Below, in pieces: positions 43,066 through 50,788 of a DNA stretch of 64,000 nt. This DNA is from Candidatus Eisenbergiella pullistercoris (lineage in GTDB: Bacteria; Bacillota; Clostridia; Lachnospirales; Lachnospiraceae). Within the stretch, counting starts at the first letter, position 1; each line of letters begins with the position of its first letter. The position numbers were made by a program, and so were the translations under genes. Under the pieces are notes generated by a model that worked only from the letters and a program-made list of their open reading frames with translations, was not told where the DNA came from and ran no database searches. The stretch spans positions 1 to 64,000 of the forward strand of contig DXDD01000036.1 of assembly GCA_019115665.1 (NCBI GenBank), given 5' to 3'.

Positions 43066-44808
43066 TTACTGCGCCGCCAGCGTCTCCTCGCAGGTCTTTA
43101 TCACCCACACGTCCCGGATCCGCTGCACGCAGCCGTCGGCCGGCCAGGCCGGCATGCTGCGGTATTCCTCCGACTGCCGGATGGCCTCCTGCGTTTCCTC
43201 GCTCACCTCCGGCGTCTCCATGCCGATATAGATCTTCATGAAATTCTGCCGTACGCCGCTGGTGAGAAGGCCGGTCTCCTTCGCCGCGCCGGACAGATCG
43301 TCAAAGCGCTCTCCATCCATGCCGTAGCTTCCCAGAAGATCCGGCGTATCGCTCAGGCCGTACTCTCCCAGCACAAGATAGGCGTCTCCCGGCTGATAGC
43401 CCTCCGTCGTCTCCAGCCGCTCCATGATCCGGTTATACCAGGCATACGCCCGCTCATAGGCGATATCCATCCGGAAATAAGCCTCGTTTGTCACCAGAAA
43501 ATTTTCATATCCCACAAGCAGGAGGACAGCCGTCACAAACAGACTGAGAAAGCCGGGCAGCCGGGAAAAGGCGTTCTCCTTTGCCCGGCGCATCAGCCCC
43601 ATCTTCCCTTCCGCAGTCCGCTCCCGGCCGGAAGCGCCGGACGCCGTATGAGAAAACAGCCCGTCCTTCTCCCGGAGGCTCCGTTCCAGCATGGCGACGA
43701 GGAAAACATAAAGGATCACATACTGGTACAGCATCAGCATGCTGACGCTGGCGTCCGGCGCCATGATGATGATGGAGCCCATGGAAAGCGGCACTGCCGC
43801 CGCGAGAAACAGGTACAGAACCGCTTCCGCGGGACGCTTCCACAGTTTTTTCTTTATCAGCCAGACGATCACAAAGCCTGCCGCAAGCAGACAGCAGACC
43901 ACGTTCAGCCCCCTGACAAACGCCGTCACAAAGGAGTACGGCTCCAGAATAAAATACTCCGCCACATAGCGGTACGCCCGCAGAATGAGCCGGGGAAGCC
44001 TGGCCGGATCGATCTGTCCCATCTGATTCAGACCGTTGTAGGAATCCAGCTCCGGAAAGATCCTCCTTGCGTTCAGGCTGTAAAGGGCCGCGGAGACGAG
44101 CAGAACCGCAAAAGTCTTCAGGCCGGACAGAAAAACCACGCGGGTTCTTCCGGCCGGGCCGCCCGCCGCGCGTCCGCTTTCCGCCCGGGCCGTTTCCGCT
44201 CTCTCCTGCCGTACCTTTGCAGCGGCGCATCCATCCTCCTGCAAAAGATCCAGGAACAGGCCGCAGACCAGCACCGCCAGCGCCAGACACAGATAGGCCT
44301 GATACAGCCCGAGGCTCAGCACCAGAAGCACAATCCCCGGCAGGAAGCCGAACCGATAACGGCGGATCAGCCAGGCAGCCGTACAGGCAAGAAAAATGCC
44401 CACCGCATAACAGTCCGCTGTGAACATAAAGGTAAACATGCTGCATACGGAAGGAAAGGAAAGCATCATCAGAGGGACGAGCACGATGCCGGTCAGACTC
44501 CTGATATCCAGAGCGGAAACCACCATACAGGCGGACAGAGAGAGAAAAAATACCGCAAACAGGCCGCCGATCCAGGGAACGCTCCAGATCCCGTCCAGAG
44601 GATTGACATATTTCAGAAACCACCTTCCGAATTCCGATCCCACGCCGAAGCTTCCGATATTATTGATATCGTCCCAGTTGGGCAGCTTATTGGCAAACAT
44701 ATAGGCATGGATCAGGAGGCCGGAGATCATCCCCGCGCAGAAGCACAGGCGGATGCGGGACGGTATTTTCCCAAGAAGCGCTTTCAGCAGATCCGTATTC
44801 TGTGTCAT
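43066..44808 (-). CDS. Glucosyltransferase GtrII-like membrane protein
   Basis: About 580-aa membrane protein with about 10-11 helices. KLPNWDDINNIGSFG in the first outer loop and TADCYAVGIFLACTAAWL followed by LGLYQAYLC match the Glucos_trans_II (GtrII) family, which transfers glucose from undecaprenyl-phosphate glucose to a surface glycan. It would depend on a GtrB-like enzyme; one is at 32123. ATG 44808 has AAAGGA 8 nt upstream. ATG 44817 overlaps the previous stop (ATGA), with the SD too close. Confidence 0.8.
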   Translation of the reverse strand: MTQNTDLLKALLGKIPSRIRLCFCAGMISGLLIHAYMFANKLPNWDDINNIGSFGVGSEFGRWFLKYVNPLDGIWSVPWIGGLFAVFFLSLSACMVVSALDIRSLTGIVLVPLMMLSFPSVCSMFTFMFTADCYAVGIFLACTAAWLIRRYRFGFLPGIVLLVLSLGLYQAYLCLALAVLVCGLFLDLLQEDGCAAAKVRQERAETARAESGRAAGGPAGRTRVVFLSGLKTFAVLLVSAALYSLNARRIFPELDSYNGLNQMGQIDPARLPRLILRAYRYVAEYFILEPYSFVTAFVRGLNVVCCLLAAGFVIVWLIKKKLWKRPAEAVLYLFLAAAVPLSMGSIIIMAPDASVSMLMLYQYVILYVFLVAMLERSLREKDGLFSHTASGASGRERTAEGKMGLMRRAKENAFSRLPGFLSLFVTAVLLLVGYENFLVTNEAYFRMDIAYERAYAWYNRIMERLETTEGYQPGDAYLVLGEYGLSDTPDLLGSYGMDGERFDDLSGAAKETGLLTSGVRQNFMKIYIGMETPEVSEETQEAIRQSEEYRSMPAWPADGCVQRIRDVWVIKTCEETLAAQ

Positions 44809-44813
44809 TCGGT

Positions 44814-46562
44814 TCATCCTTTCTTTGCCGTTCCCACGATCACCCCGTCCACGTGGGTATAATCCATATCCGGGCTGACGCACATGGCCTCGTCGGATGC
44901 CCGATAAATATACAGGGTATCCTCTCTCACATCAGCCAGCGCGTCCAGCAGATCCTCCGCCGCCTCCGCCCGGATCGTCACGCACGCGCTGCAGAAATCA
45001 TTCACCGTCATCCCGTTCTGTACGGCATAAACCGACAGCTCACTGACCAGGTCCTCATCCTCCAGAAGATAGGAAACGAACACCATGTGCTCGATATCCG
45101 GATCCTCCGCCCATTCCTTCCATTTCTCATCATCCAGCGGACTGGCGTACTCATAATCCGTGCCAAACTGCACCTGGCGCTGCATCAGCTGCCACTTCCC
45201 ATCCGCCGCCTGGAGCACCGTAAAGGCCACCAGCAGCACAGCGGCCATGCTCTGATACGGCATGGATTTTTCCAGAAAGACCACGCTGCCCAGGATCACC
45301 AGGTAAACCACCGGCCAGATGAAGCGTCCCGTATTTCCCACCATTCCCCACAGCCTGACCGCCCACTGCGGAAGGGAAAAGCTTACCAGAACATCGGAAC
45401 CAAGAGAAATCTGGGAAGACAGCGCGATCATCACACACAGGACGGAAAGCAGGAGAAAAGCGCCCGCGTTTTCCCCCTTTCTTCCGTAAGGGCTGCCCGT
45501 TCCCGGATATCCCTGCCCTCCGCGCAGTCCTGCCGCCAGCGCCGGAAAGGGGTTCTCTCTGCGGACAAACAGCCGGAAGGCGATCCGGCCGAGCCATCCG
45601 ATCAGCCCCGCCGCCAGCGCCAGCAGGATGCCCACACCCGGAAACGCCAGGCCCTCCTGCGCATCATCTCCGCGGACCGGAAGGGTTTCGATCACCCGCG
45701 ACCAGCCCTGAGGATTGAACAGGCCGTTCAGATTAAAGGCCGCCTGTCCCAGGATCGTAAAATCAGCCAGGTGCGCATGGGAAAAACCTCCCAGAAGAGC
45801 CGTCATCCCCACGCTGCAGGCCGCGAAGGCTCCCACAGCGGACGCGCCCCGCCGGATTTCCTTTTTTTTCACCAGATCCGTCAGAAAAAAGCTGAGCAGA
45901 ATCAGCCCGCAGATCGGGATAAAATACAGCTGAACGCCCGCAGCAAGAAGTCCCGCCGCGCCCCAGCAGACCGCTGTACGCACAGGCTTCAGCCTTTCCC
46001 GCAGAATCCCGAGCCAGAGGCAGAGAAGCACCAGCCAGTGGGCCCCCAGCGCCATGTTCACCGTCATCTGGGACAGCAGGACAGGCGTAAGGATAAACAG
46101 AAGGCTGCCCACCGCGGCCTCGGCCTTTTTTCCCACATAATGATGGATCAGAAGGGATGCGAACGCTCCCTGCAGCAGAAAGCACATCAGCCCCCACAGC
46201 CCGAAATACTGGAACTGCTCCGGCAGGATCCCCCGGAAGAGCTTGAAGAATACCGCAAGAAGCGGCACAGAATCCGTAAAGATCACCGATACCTCATAGG
46301 GCCAGGACATCCGGTCCATCAGCCCGACAGGAAAGGTCCACGCGCTGTCCCGGAAAAAGCACCAGCCAAGGTAATGCTGGGTCAGGTCCCCGCCTCCCAG
46401 CAGCCAGTCCGTATAGGTAACATCCAGCACACGTACCCCGTAAATACATAGAAAAGCCGCAGCGCCGACCGCCGCTCCCGACAGCCAGACCATATTTTTT
46501 ATCAGCCAGGACAAAAAGCCCCTTCCGTTCCACTTCCGCACTGTTTCTGTTATTCCTTCCAT
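44814..46562 (-). CDS. DUF6311-like membrane protein, first gene of the glycan operon
   Basis: 582-aa membrane protein with about 11 helices and a C-terminal outer domain of about 130 residues. GGGDLTQHYLGWCFFR after TDWLL is the DUF6311 hallmark as I recall it. The acidic first loop again suggests a GT-C-like fold. It is the first gene after a good promoter at 46638-46666, with a 5' leader of about 70 nt. Its stop overlaps the GtrII-like gene. SD GGAGG lies 14 nt away, rather far. Confidence 0.75.
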   Translation of the reverse strand: MEGITETVRKWNGRGFLSWLIKNMVWLSGAAVGAAAFLCIYGVRVLDVTYTDWLLGGGDLTQHYLGWCFFRDSAWTFPVGLMDRMSWPYEVSVIFTDSVPLLAVFFKLFRGILPEQFQYFGLWGLMCFLLQGAFASLLIHHYVGKKAEAAVGSLLFILTPVLLSQMTVNMALGAHWLVLLCLWLGILRERLKPVRTAVCWGAAGLLAAGVQLYFIPICGLILLSFFLTDLVKKKEIRRGASAVGAFAACSVGMTALLGGFSHAHLADFTILGQAAFNLNGLFNPQGWSRVIETLPVRGDDAQEGLAFPGVGILLALAAGLIGWLGRIAFRLFVRRENPFPALAAGLRGGQGYPGTGSPYGRKGENAGAFLLLSVLCVMIALSSQISLGSDVLVSFSLPQWAVRLWGMVGNTGRFIWPVVYLVILGSVVFLEKSMPYQSMAAVLLVAFTVLQAADGKWQLMQRQVQFGTDYEYASPLDDEKWKEWAEDPDIEHMVFVSYLLEDEDLVSELSVYAVQNGMTVNDFCSACVTIRAEAAEDLLDALADVREDTLYIYRASDEAMCVSPDMDYTHVDGVIVGTAKKG

Positions 46563-46637
46563 TTCGTTGTCCGCCGCCTCCGGAAGAAGCGGCGCTGCGG
46601 CGGGCCGGATCGCGCCCGCCGCCTGAAAACTGAGGAA

Positions 46638-46666
46638 AGTATAACACTTTTCCAGCCGGGAGACAA
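46638..46666 (-). promoter_or_regulatory. Promoter of the 33-kb glycan operon
   Basis: Minus strand: TTGTCT, 17-bp spacer, TATACT, 76 bp upstream of the DUF6311-like gene. No other promoter as good is obvious in the gaps downstream, which are mostly under 150 bp. Confidence 0.75.
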
Positions 46667-46792
46667 CCGGAAACGCCCGATGTCCCTCTTTTTCGGCAAA
46701 AATCAGGTTTCTTTTTATAGGGTAGAAAAGTACTGCGGCTGGCTTCTTTTCCTATATCGGCCCCCTGTTTGACACCCGACAGTATGCTCCAA

Positions 46793-47102
46793 TACGGTTA
46801 AAAATAAAAATCTGCATTGTATAACCGTACAAAATGTCGTAAGTGACGGTTAAAAAAGGGGTTTTTCGATCCTTAACCGTACTTTTTGCTCCAGTTTCGA
46901 TATCCATACGGGTAGAAATCTGATTTTCTCATCCGTAACCGTACTTTTGGGCTATTCGGTACGGTTAAAAACAGATTTTTCGATCTTTTAACCGTATCAC
47001 GCCATGAAAAATACGGTTCAGAACAGTATTTTCCGGAATTAGGTCCGTAAAAAATGGATTTTTGTACGGTTCAAAATCCATTTTTTCGCTTTTTTAACCG
47101 TA
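46793..47102. repeat. Array of six AT-rich palindromes, about 52.5-bp spacing
   Basis: Six units of 37-38 bp begin TACGGTTA (or GACGGTTA, TACGGGTA, TACGGTTC) and end TAACCGTA (once GGTCCGTA). Units are 46793-46829, 46845-46881, 46907-46943, 46960-46996, 47012-47049 and 47065-47102. Centres are 52, 62, 53, 52.5 and 53 bp apart. An inner AAAA...TTTT pairing, often followed by CGATC, gives a nested hairpin. The array fills the gap between the divergent glycan and pse promoters. No coding frame is evident here. Confidence 0.9.
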
Positions 47103-47177
47103 TATGGGTGGAAGGGTTTCATGGAAGGACCATGCGAGAGGGTCCGTAGAAGGTCCTCCGATGTTACTGTTCAGCCA

Positions 47178-47202
47178 GGTCTGCGCATCTACTGCGCAGA
47201 CC
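47178..47202. repeat. Perfect 10-bp hairpin upstream of the pse promoter
   Basis: GGTCTGCGCA, loop TCTAC, TGCGCAGACC. It lies 70 bp before the pseG -35 box; no T-run follows. Confidence 0.7.
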
Positions 47203-47271
47203 GTACGAAAACGTCTCGGCAGAACTGTTACAGATTCATGGAAATTCCTTTTGCCGTTCGTTTTTGCCTGA

Positions 47272-47301
47272 TTGCACCCCACGGCTGCGCTATGATATAA
47301 T
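47272..47301 (+). promoter_or_regulatory. Promoter of the pse operon
   Basis: TTGCAC, 18-bp spacer, TATAAT. The -10 is perfect. The predicted leader is about 230 nt and contains the duplicated hairpin block. Confidence 0.65.
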
Positions 47302-47502
47302 GATTGCGCATAGCGCAATCCGGCCCGATTGCATCGGGCCGCCCCGCTTCGCGGGGATTCTATCCAACCCGCGGTTTGCGGGGAAAATGCCGCCGCAGGC
47401 GGCGCTTTCCCCTCTGCACACGCGGTATTATGATTGCGCAAAGCGCAATCCGGCCCGATTGCATCGGGCCGCCCCGCTTCGCGGGGATTCTATCTGACCC
47501 GC
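47298..47502 (+). repeat. Duplicated 75-bp three-hairpin block in the pseG leader
   Basis: Two nearly identical 75-bp copies (47298-47372 and 47428-47502, 130 bp apart) each hold three hairpins in series: TTGCGCATAGCGCAA, GGCCCGATTGCATCGGGCC and CCCCGCTTCGCGGGG. Between the copies is a further GCCGCC/GGCGGC hairpin. Both copies fall in the untranslated leader of pseG. Confidence 0.85.
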
Positions 47503-47538
47503 AAAATCACCGGGATCAACCAGGAAAGGACGGCTGCC

Positions 47539-48594
47539 ATGGAGGACAGGAAAACGGTTCTGATACGGACGGACGGAAATCCGGATATCGCCACAGGGCA
47601 TCTGATGCGGTGTCTTTCCATCGCTTCTGCGCTTCGGGAGCTGGGAGCGCAGGCGGAGTTTGCCGTCGCGGATCCGGTGTCCGCCGGACTGCTCGCTTCT
47701 TTTTTTGAGAAAGAGAATTTTCCTGTCCATGTCCTGCATACGGACTATCGGAAGCCGGACGCGGAGCTTCCGGCCCTGAAGCGGCTGCTGGAAAACGGCG
47801 CTGCCGGGCAGAAGGACGGACGCTTCCACTGTCTTCTGATCGACTCCTACTTTGTGACGCCGCCGTATCTGGAGGAGCTCAGAAGGCTCCTTCCGACCGC
47901 TTATCTGGATGACCTGAGGGCCTTCGACTGTCCGGCGGATCTGGTGATCAACTATGATTTCCTGCCGCCCCGGGATTTTTATTCTCAGGCGGGCAGGACG
48001 CTGCTGGGAGGGCAGTACACGCCCCTTCGCAGCCAGTTTTCCGGGCTTGCCCCGGCGTTTCGGGAGCGGGTGGGAAGCCTTCTGATCTCCACCGGAGGGA
48101 CGGACGCCTGCAATGTGGCGGGGCGGCTCGCCTCCTTCCTTCTCCGCGCTCCCCAAAGCGCCTCCTGGAGGATCCATGCTCTCACAGGGCCCATGCACGC
48201 GCACAGGCAGGAGCTTGCCGCGCTTGCCGCAAGGGAGTCCCGGCTGCAGCTGCATGAGAATGTAAAGGACATGGCTTCCCTCATGACGGGCTGCGACCTG
48301 GCGGTATCCGCCGCAGGCACCACCCTGTATGAGCTCTGCGCCGCAGGCGTGCCGGCGGTCAGCTTCACCCTGGCGGACAACCAGCTTTCCTGCGCCCGGG
48401 ACATGCAGCGCTTCGCGGGGGTTCCCTGCGCCGGTGACGCCAGACAGGAAAAGGAGATCATCGAAACGCTTGCGTCCCTGCTTTTTTCTCTGGCGGAAAA
48501 CAGGGAGAAACGGGATGCGCTGGCCCGCTCCATGCATGCCGCCGTTGACGGGAAAGGCGCGCAGAGGATCGCCCGCGCCCTGCTTGCGCTCTGA
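47539..48594 (+). CDS. pseG: UDP-2,4-diacetamido-2,4,6-trideoxy-beta-L-altropyranose hydrolase
   Basis: 351-aa MurG-like GT-B-fold hydrolase of the pseudaminic acid pathway; it removes UDP to free the 2,4-diacetamido sugar. LIRTDGNPDIATGHLMRCL holds the catalytic His of PseG (GxGHxMR). LLISTGGTDACN and AVSAAGTTLYELCAAG are the later sugar-nucleotide-binding loops. Start ATG 47539 has AGGAAAGGA upstream; the track start adds 35 residues translated from the repeat leader. It is first in the pse operon. The hairpin at 48618 lies between it and pseF. Confidence 0.9.
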   Translation: MEDRKTVLIRTDGNPDIATGHLMRCLSIASALRELGAQAEFAVADPVSAGLLASFFEKENFPVHVLHTDYRKPDAELPALKRLLENGAAGQKDGRFHCLLIDSYFVTPPYLEELRRLLPTAYLDDLRAFDCPADLVINYDFLPPRDFYSQAGRTLLGGQYTPLRSQFSGLAPAFRERVGSLLISTGGTDACNVAGRLASFLLRAPQSASWRIHALTGPMHAHRQELAALAARESRLQLHENVKDMASLMTGCDLAVSAAGTTLYELCAAGVPAVSFTLADNQLSCARDMQRFAGVPCAGDARQEKEIIETLASLLFSLAENREKRDALARSMHAAVDGKGAQRIARALLAL

Positions 48595-48617
48595 TCCGGT
48601 GTTTGCGCGCAGACTTC

Positions 48618-48655
48618 CCGTTACAGTTTGCCGGCAGGCCGGCAAACTGTAACGG
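48618..48655. repeat. Perfect 17-bp hairpin after pseG
   Basis: CCGTTACAGTTTGCCGG, loop CAGG, CCGGCAAACTGTAACGG. It starts 23 bp after the pseG stop. With no T-run it is not a standard terminator, but it could slow or stop transcription or protect RNA ends. Confidence 0.8.
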
Positions 48656-48703
48656 CCTTCAGCCGCTCCGGGGCGCAGCGAGGCAGCGCTTCCCTTTTCT
48701 CTT

Positions 48704-48732
48704 TTGATCCCGTATCATAAGATTTGTATTTT
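48704..48732 (+). promoter_or_regulatory. Possible internal promoter before pseF
   Basis: TTGATC, 17-bp spacer, TATTTT, 55 bp upstream of the pseF ATG and downstream of the 17-bp hairpin. The match is moderate. Confidence 0.35.
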
Positions 48733-48786
48733 CATACATAACAGCAGAACAGCCGCGCTTCGCGGCAGAAAGGCAAGGTCTGAGAT

Positions 48787-49560
48787 ATGCCGGAAACGGA
48801 ACGCACATACAGAAACGATACTTTCTCAAACGATACCGTCTCAAAAGGCACCTGTGGAAAAGACACCTGCAGAAACGCCGTCGCCATCATCACGGCGCGC
48901 GGCGGGAGCAAGCGCATCCCCCATAAGAACATCCGCGATTTCTGCGGCCGCCCCATTCTTTCCTATTCCATCCGGGCCGCCCTGGAATCCGGCGCCTTTG
49001 ACGAGGTGATGGTTTCCACGGACGATGCGGAGATCGCGCGGATCGCGGAAGAATGGGGCGCCGCCGTCCCGTTCCTTCGCTCCGGCGATACGGCGGGAGA
49101 CTACGCCTCCACGGACGACGTGATCCTGGAGGTGCTGCGGGAATATGAAAAAAGAGGCGTCCGCTTCCGCCGCTTCTGCTGCATCTATCCCACCGCCCCC
49201 TTCCTCACCGCGGCGCGGCTGAAGGAGGCCATGGAGCTTCTGGACACGGCGGAATCCGTGATGCCCGTCGTCGCCTTTTCCTACCCTCCCCAGCGGGGGC
49301 TGGTGGTGGAAAACGGCCGCGTCCGGCGCAGATTCCCCCAGTACCAGAATACCCGCTCCCAGGATCTGGAAAAAATGTATCATGACTGCGGCCAGTTCTA
49401 CGCCTGCCGCACGGACGCCTTTCTGCGGAACAGCACCACGGACGTGGAGGACCTGATTCCCGTTTACCTCTCCGACCTGGAGGTGCAGGATATCGATACC
49501 GAACAGGACTGGGAGCTGGCGGAGCTGAAATACCGCAGGCTGAACGAAAGGAAAGGATAA
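48787..49560 (+). CDS. pseF: Pseudaminic acid cytidylyltransferase
   Basis: 257-aa NeuA-like enzyme that makes CMP-pseudaminic acid from CTP. VAIITARGGSKRIPHKNI is the nucleotide-binding loop; VMVSTDDAEIA, CIYPTAPF and DIDTEQDWE are the usual PseF features. A 27-residue Asn/Asp/Thr-rich N-terminal extension precedes the domain. It comprises four 5-residue units (NDTFS, NDTVS, KGTCG, KDTCR) made by a 15-bp repeat; no other start codon removes it. SD AAGG lies 8 nt before ATG. It is 5 bp from the decarboxylase-like gene. Confidence 0.9.
   Translation: MPETERTYRNDTFSNDTVSKGTCGKDTCRNAVAIITARGGSKRIPHKNIRDFCGRPILSYSIRAALESGAFDEVMVSTDDAEIARIAEEWGAAVPFLRSGDTAGDYASTDDVILEVLREYEKRGVRFRRFCCIYPTAPFLTAARLKEAMELLDTAESVMPVVAFSYPPQRGLVVENGRVRRRFPQYQNTRSQDLEKMYHDCGQFYACRTDAFLRNSTTDVEDLIPVYLSDLEVQDIDTEQDWELAELKYRRLNERKG
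48814..48873. repeat. 15-bp tandem repeat (4 copies) at the start of pseF
   Basis: Units AACGATACTTTCTCA, AACGATACCGTCTCA, AAAGGCACCTGTGGA and AAAGACACCTGCAGA are in frame, encoding four pentapeptides. Confidence 0.8.
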
Positions 49561-49564
49561 CATC

Positions 49565-50788
49565 TTGCAGAATACCACGCTGAACACACCTTATTTTCAC
49601 ATTCTGGAAACGGATCTGGACCGGGACGTTTCCTTGTTAAAGCAGTCGCTTACGGACAGCTGGGGAAACTGGATCGTCGGCTATTCCGTCAAGACCAACT
49701 CCCTCCCCTGGCTTCTGTGCTATATGAAGGAGCAGGGCTTTTACGCGGAGATCGTCTCTGACACGGAATACCGGCTGGCGAAGCGCCTGGGTTTTCCGGA
49801 TTCCCATATGATCTATAACGGCCCCGTCAAGGACCGGCAGATTTTCACGGACATCCTGCTTGCGGGCGGGCTGGTGAACCTGGACTCCAGCGAGGAGCCG
49901 CAGTGGCTCTCGGAGCTTTCCGCCCGTTTTCCCGACCGCCTTTTTTCCGTGGGCGTACGGGTCAACTGCGATATCGCCTCTCTCTGCCCGGAGGAGGTGC
50001 TGGTGGAGGAGGAGGGCGGCCGCTTTGGCTACTGCTATGAAAACGGCGCTCTCGCCGGAGTCATCCGGGCGCTGAACGCCCTTCCCAACGTCCGTCTGGC
50101 CGGCCTGCATCTGCACTCCTCCACCCAGTCCCGCACGGTAAACGTCTATGCGGCGCTGGCCCGCATGGCGGCGAAGATCGCCAGGGAATACGATCTGAAG
50201 CTTTCCTATGTGGACATGGGCGGAGGCTATTTCGGCGGCCGGGACGACAAGCCGGATTACCGGGATTATTTCCCCGCCATCTGCAGGGAGCTTTGCGCCG
50301 TTTTCGATCCAAGGGAAACCGTCCTCATCGCCGAACCCGGCGTCAGCCTGATCTCCCGGGCCACCACCTTCGCCACCTCCGTGCTGGATGTGAAGCATAT
50401 CCGGGACCATGTTTTTCTGGTGACGGACGGAAGCCGGACCAACCTGAACCCCCTGGTCACCCGCCACGTGTACCCGCATCACATCGAATACGCGGACGCG
50501 CCGGAGGGCCGCCCCACGGTAAAAAGCCAGTGGGTCACCGGCTTTACCTGCATGGAATATGACCGTCTGTTTGAGATCAAGGACGGCCCCGCCCTGAAAA
50601 AAGGCGACCGGATCATCTACGACACGGCCGGCGGCTATACCATGTGCCTCAATCCCCTGTTCATCCATTATTTTCCTCCCGTCTGGGTGACAAAGCGGGA
50701 CGGAAGCCTGTTCAAAGCCAGGGACCAGTGGGATGTGGAGGAATTTCTGCAGAAAAATCACGTGGAAGGAGAGATGCTTCATGAATAG
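49565..50788 (+). CDS. PLP-dependent fold-III decarboxylase-like protein in the pse operon
   Basis: 407-aa protein related to ornithine/diaminopimelate/arginine decarboxylases. VGYSVKTNS carries the PLP Lys; LHLHSSTQ has the His that stacks on PLP; DMGGGYFGG is the Gly-rich phosphate loop. EPGVSLIS and DTAGGYTMC are further family motifs. The start is TTG with AAAGGA 7-8 nt upstream. It sits between pseF and pseI and overlaps pseI by 8 bp, so it is surely co-expressed. Neither pseudaminic acid route nor CMP activation needs such an enzyme, so it may modify or supply an amine for the sugar. lysA itself is less likely by context. Confidence 0.82.
   Translation: MQNTTLNTPYFHILETDLDRDVSLLKQSLTDSWGNWIVGYSVKTNSLPWLLCYMKEQGFYAEIVSDTEYRLAKRLGFPDSHMIYNGPVKDRQIFTDILLAGGLVNLDSSEEPQWLSELSARFPDRLFSVGVRVNCDIASLCPEEVLVEEEGGRFGYCYENGALAGVIRALNALPNVRLAGLHLHSSTQSRTVNVYAALARMAAKIAREYDLKLSYVDMGGGYFGGRDDKPDYRDYFPAICRELCAVFDPRETVLIAEPGVSLISRATTFATSVLDVKHIRDHVFLVTDGSRTNLNPLVTRHVYPHHIEYADAPEGRPTVKSQWVTGFTCMEYDRLFEIKDGPALKKGDRIIYDTAGGYTMCLNPLFIHYFPPVWVTKRDGSLFKARDQWDVEEFLQKNHVEGEMLHE

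Noticed and set aside
46793-47102. CRISPR array
   Set aside because: Units are palindromic and diverged, gaps are only about 14-25 bp, and no cas genes are present.
47264-47708. Small plus-strand ORFs in the pse leader
   Set aside because: They translate the duplicated hairpin blocks, lack SDs and have no family features; treated as untranslated leader.
47428-48645. 405-aa minus-strand ORF opposite pseG
   Set aside because: Antisense shadow; pseG has the catalytic GHxMR motif and a good SD.
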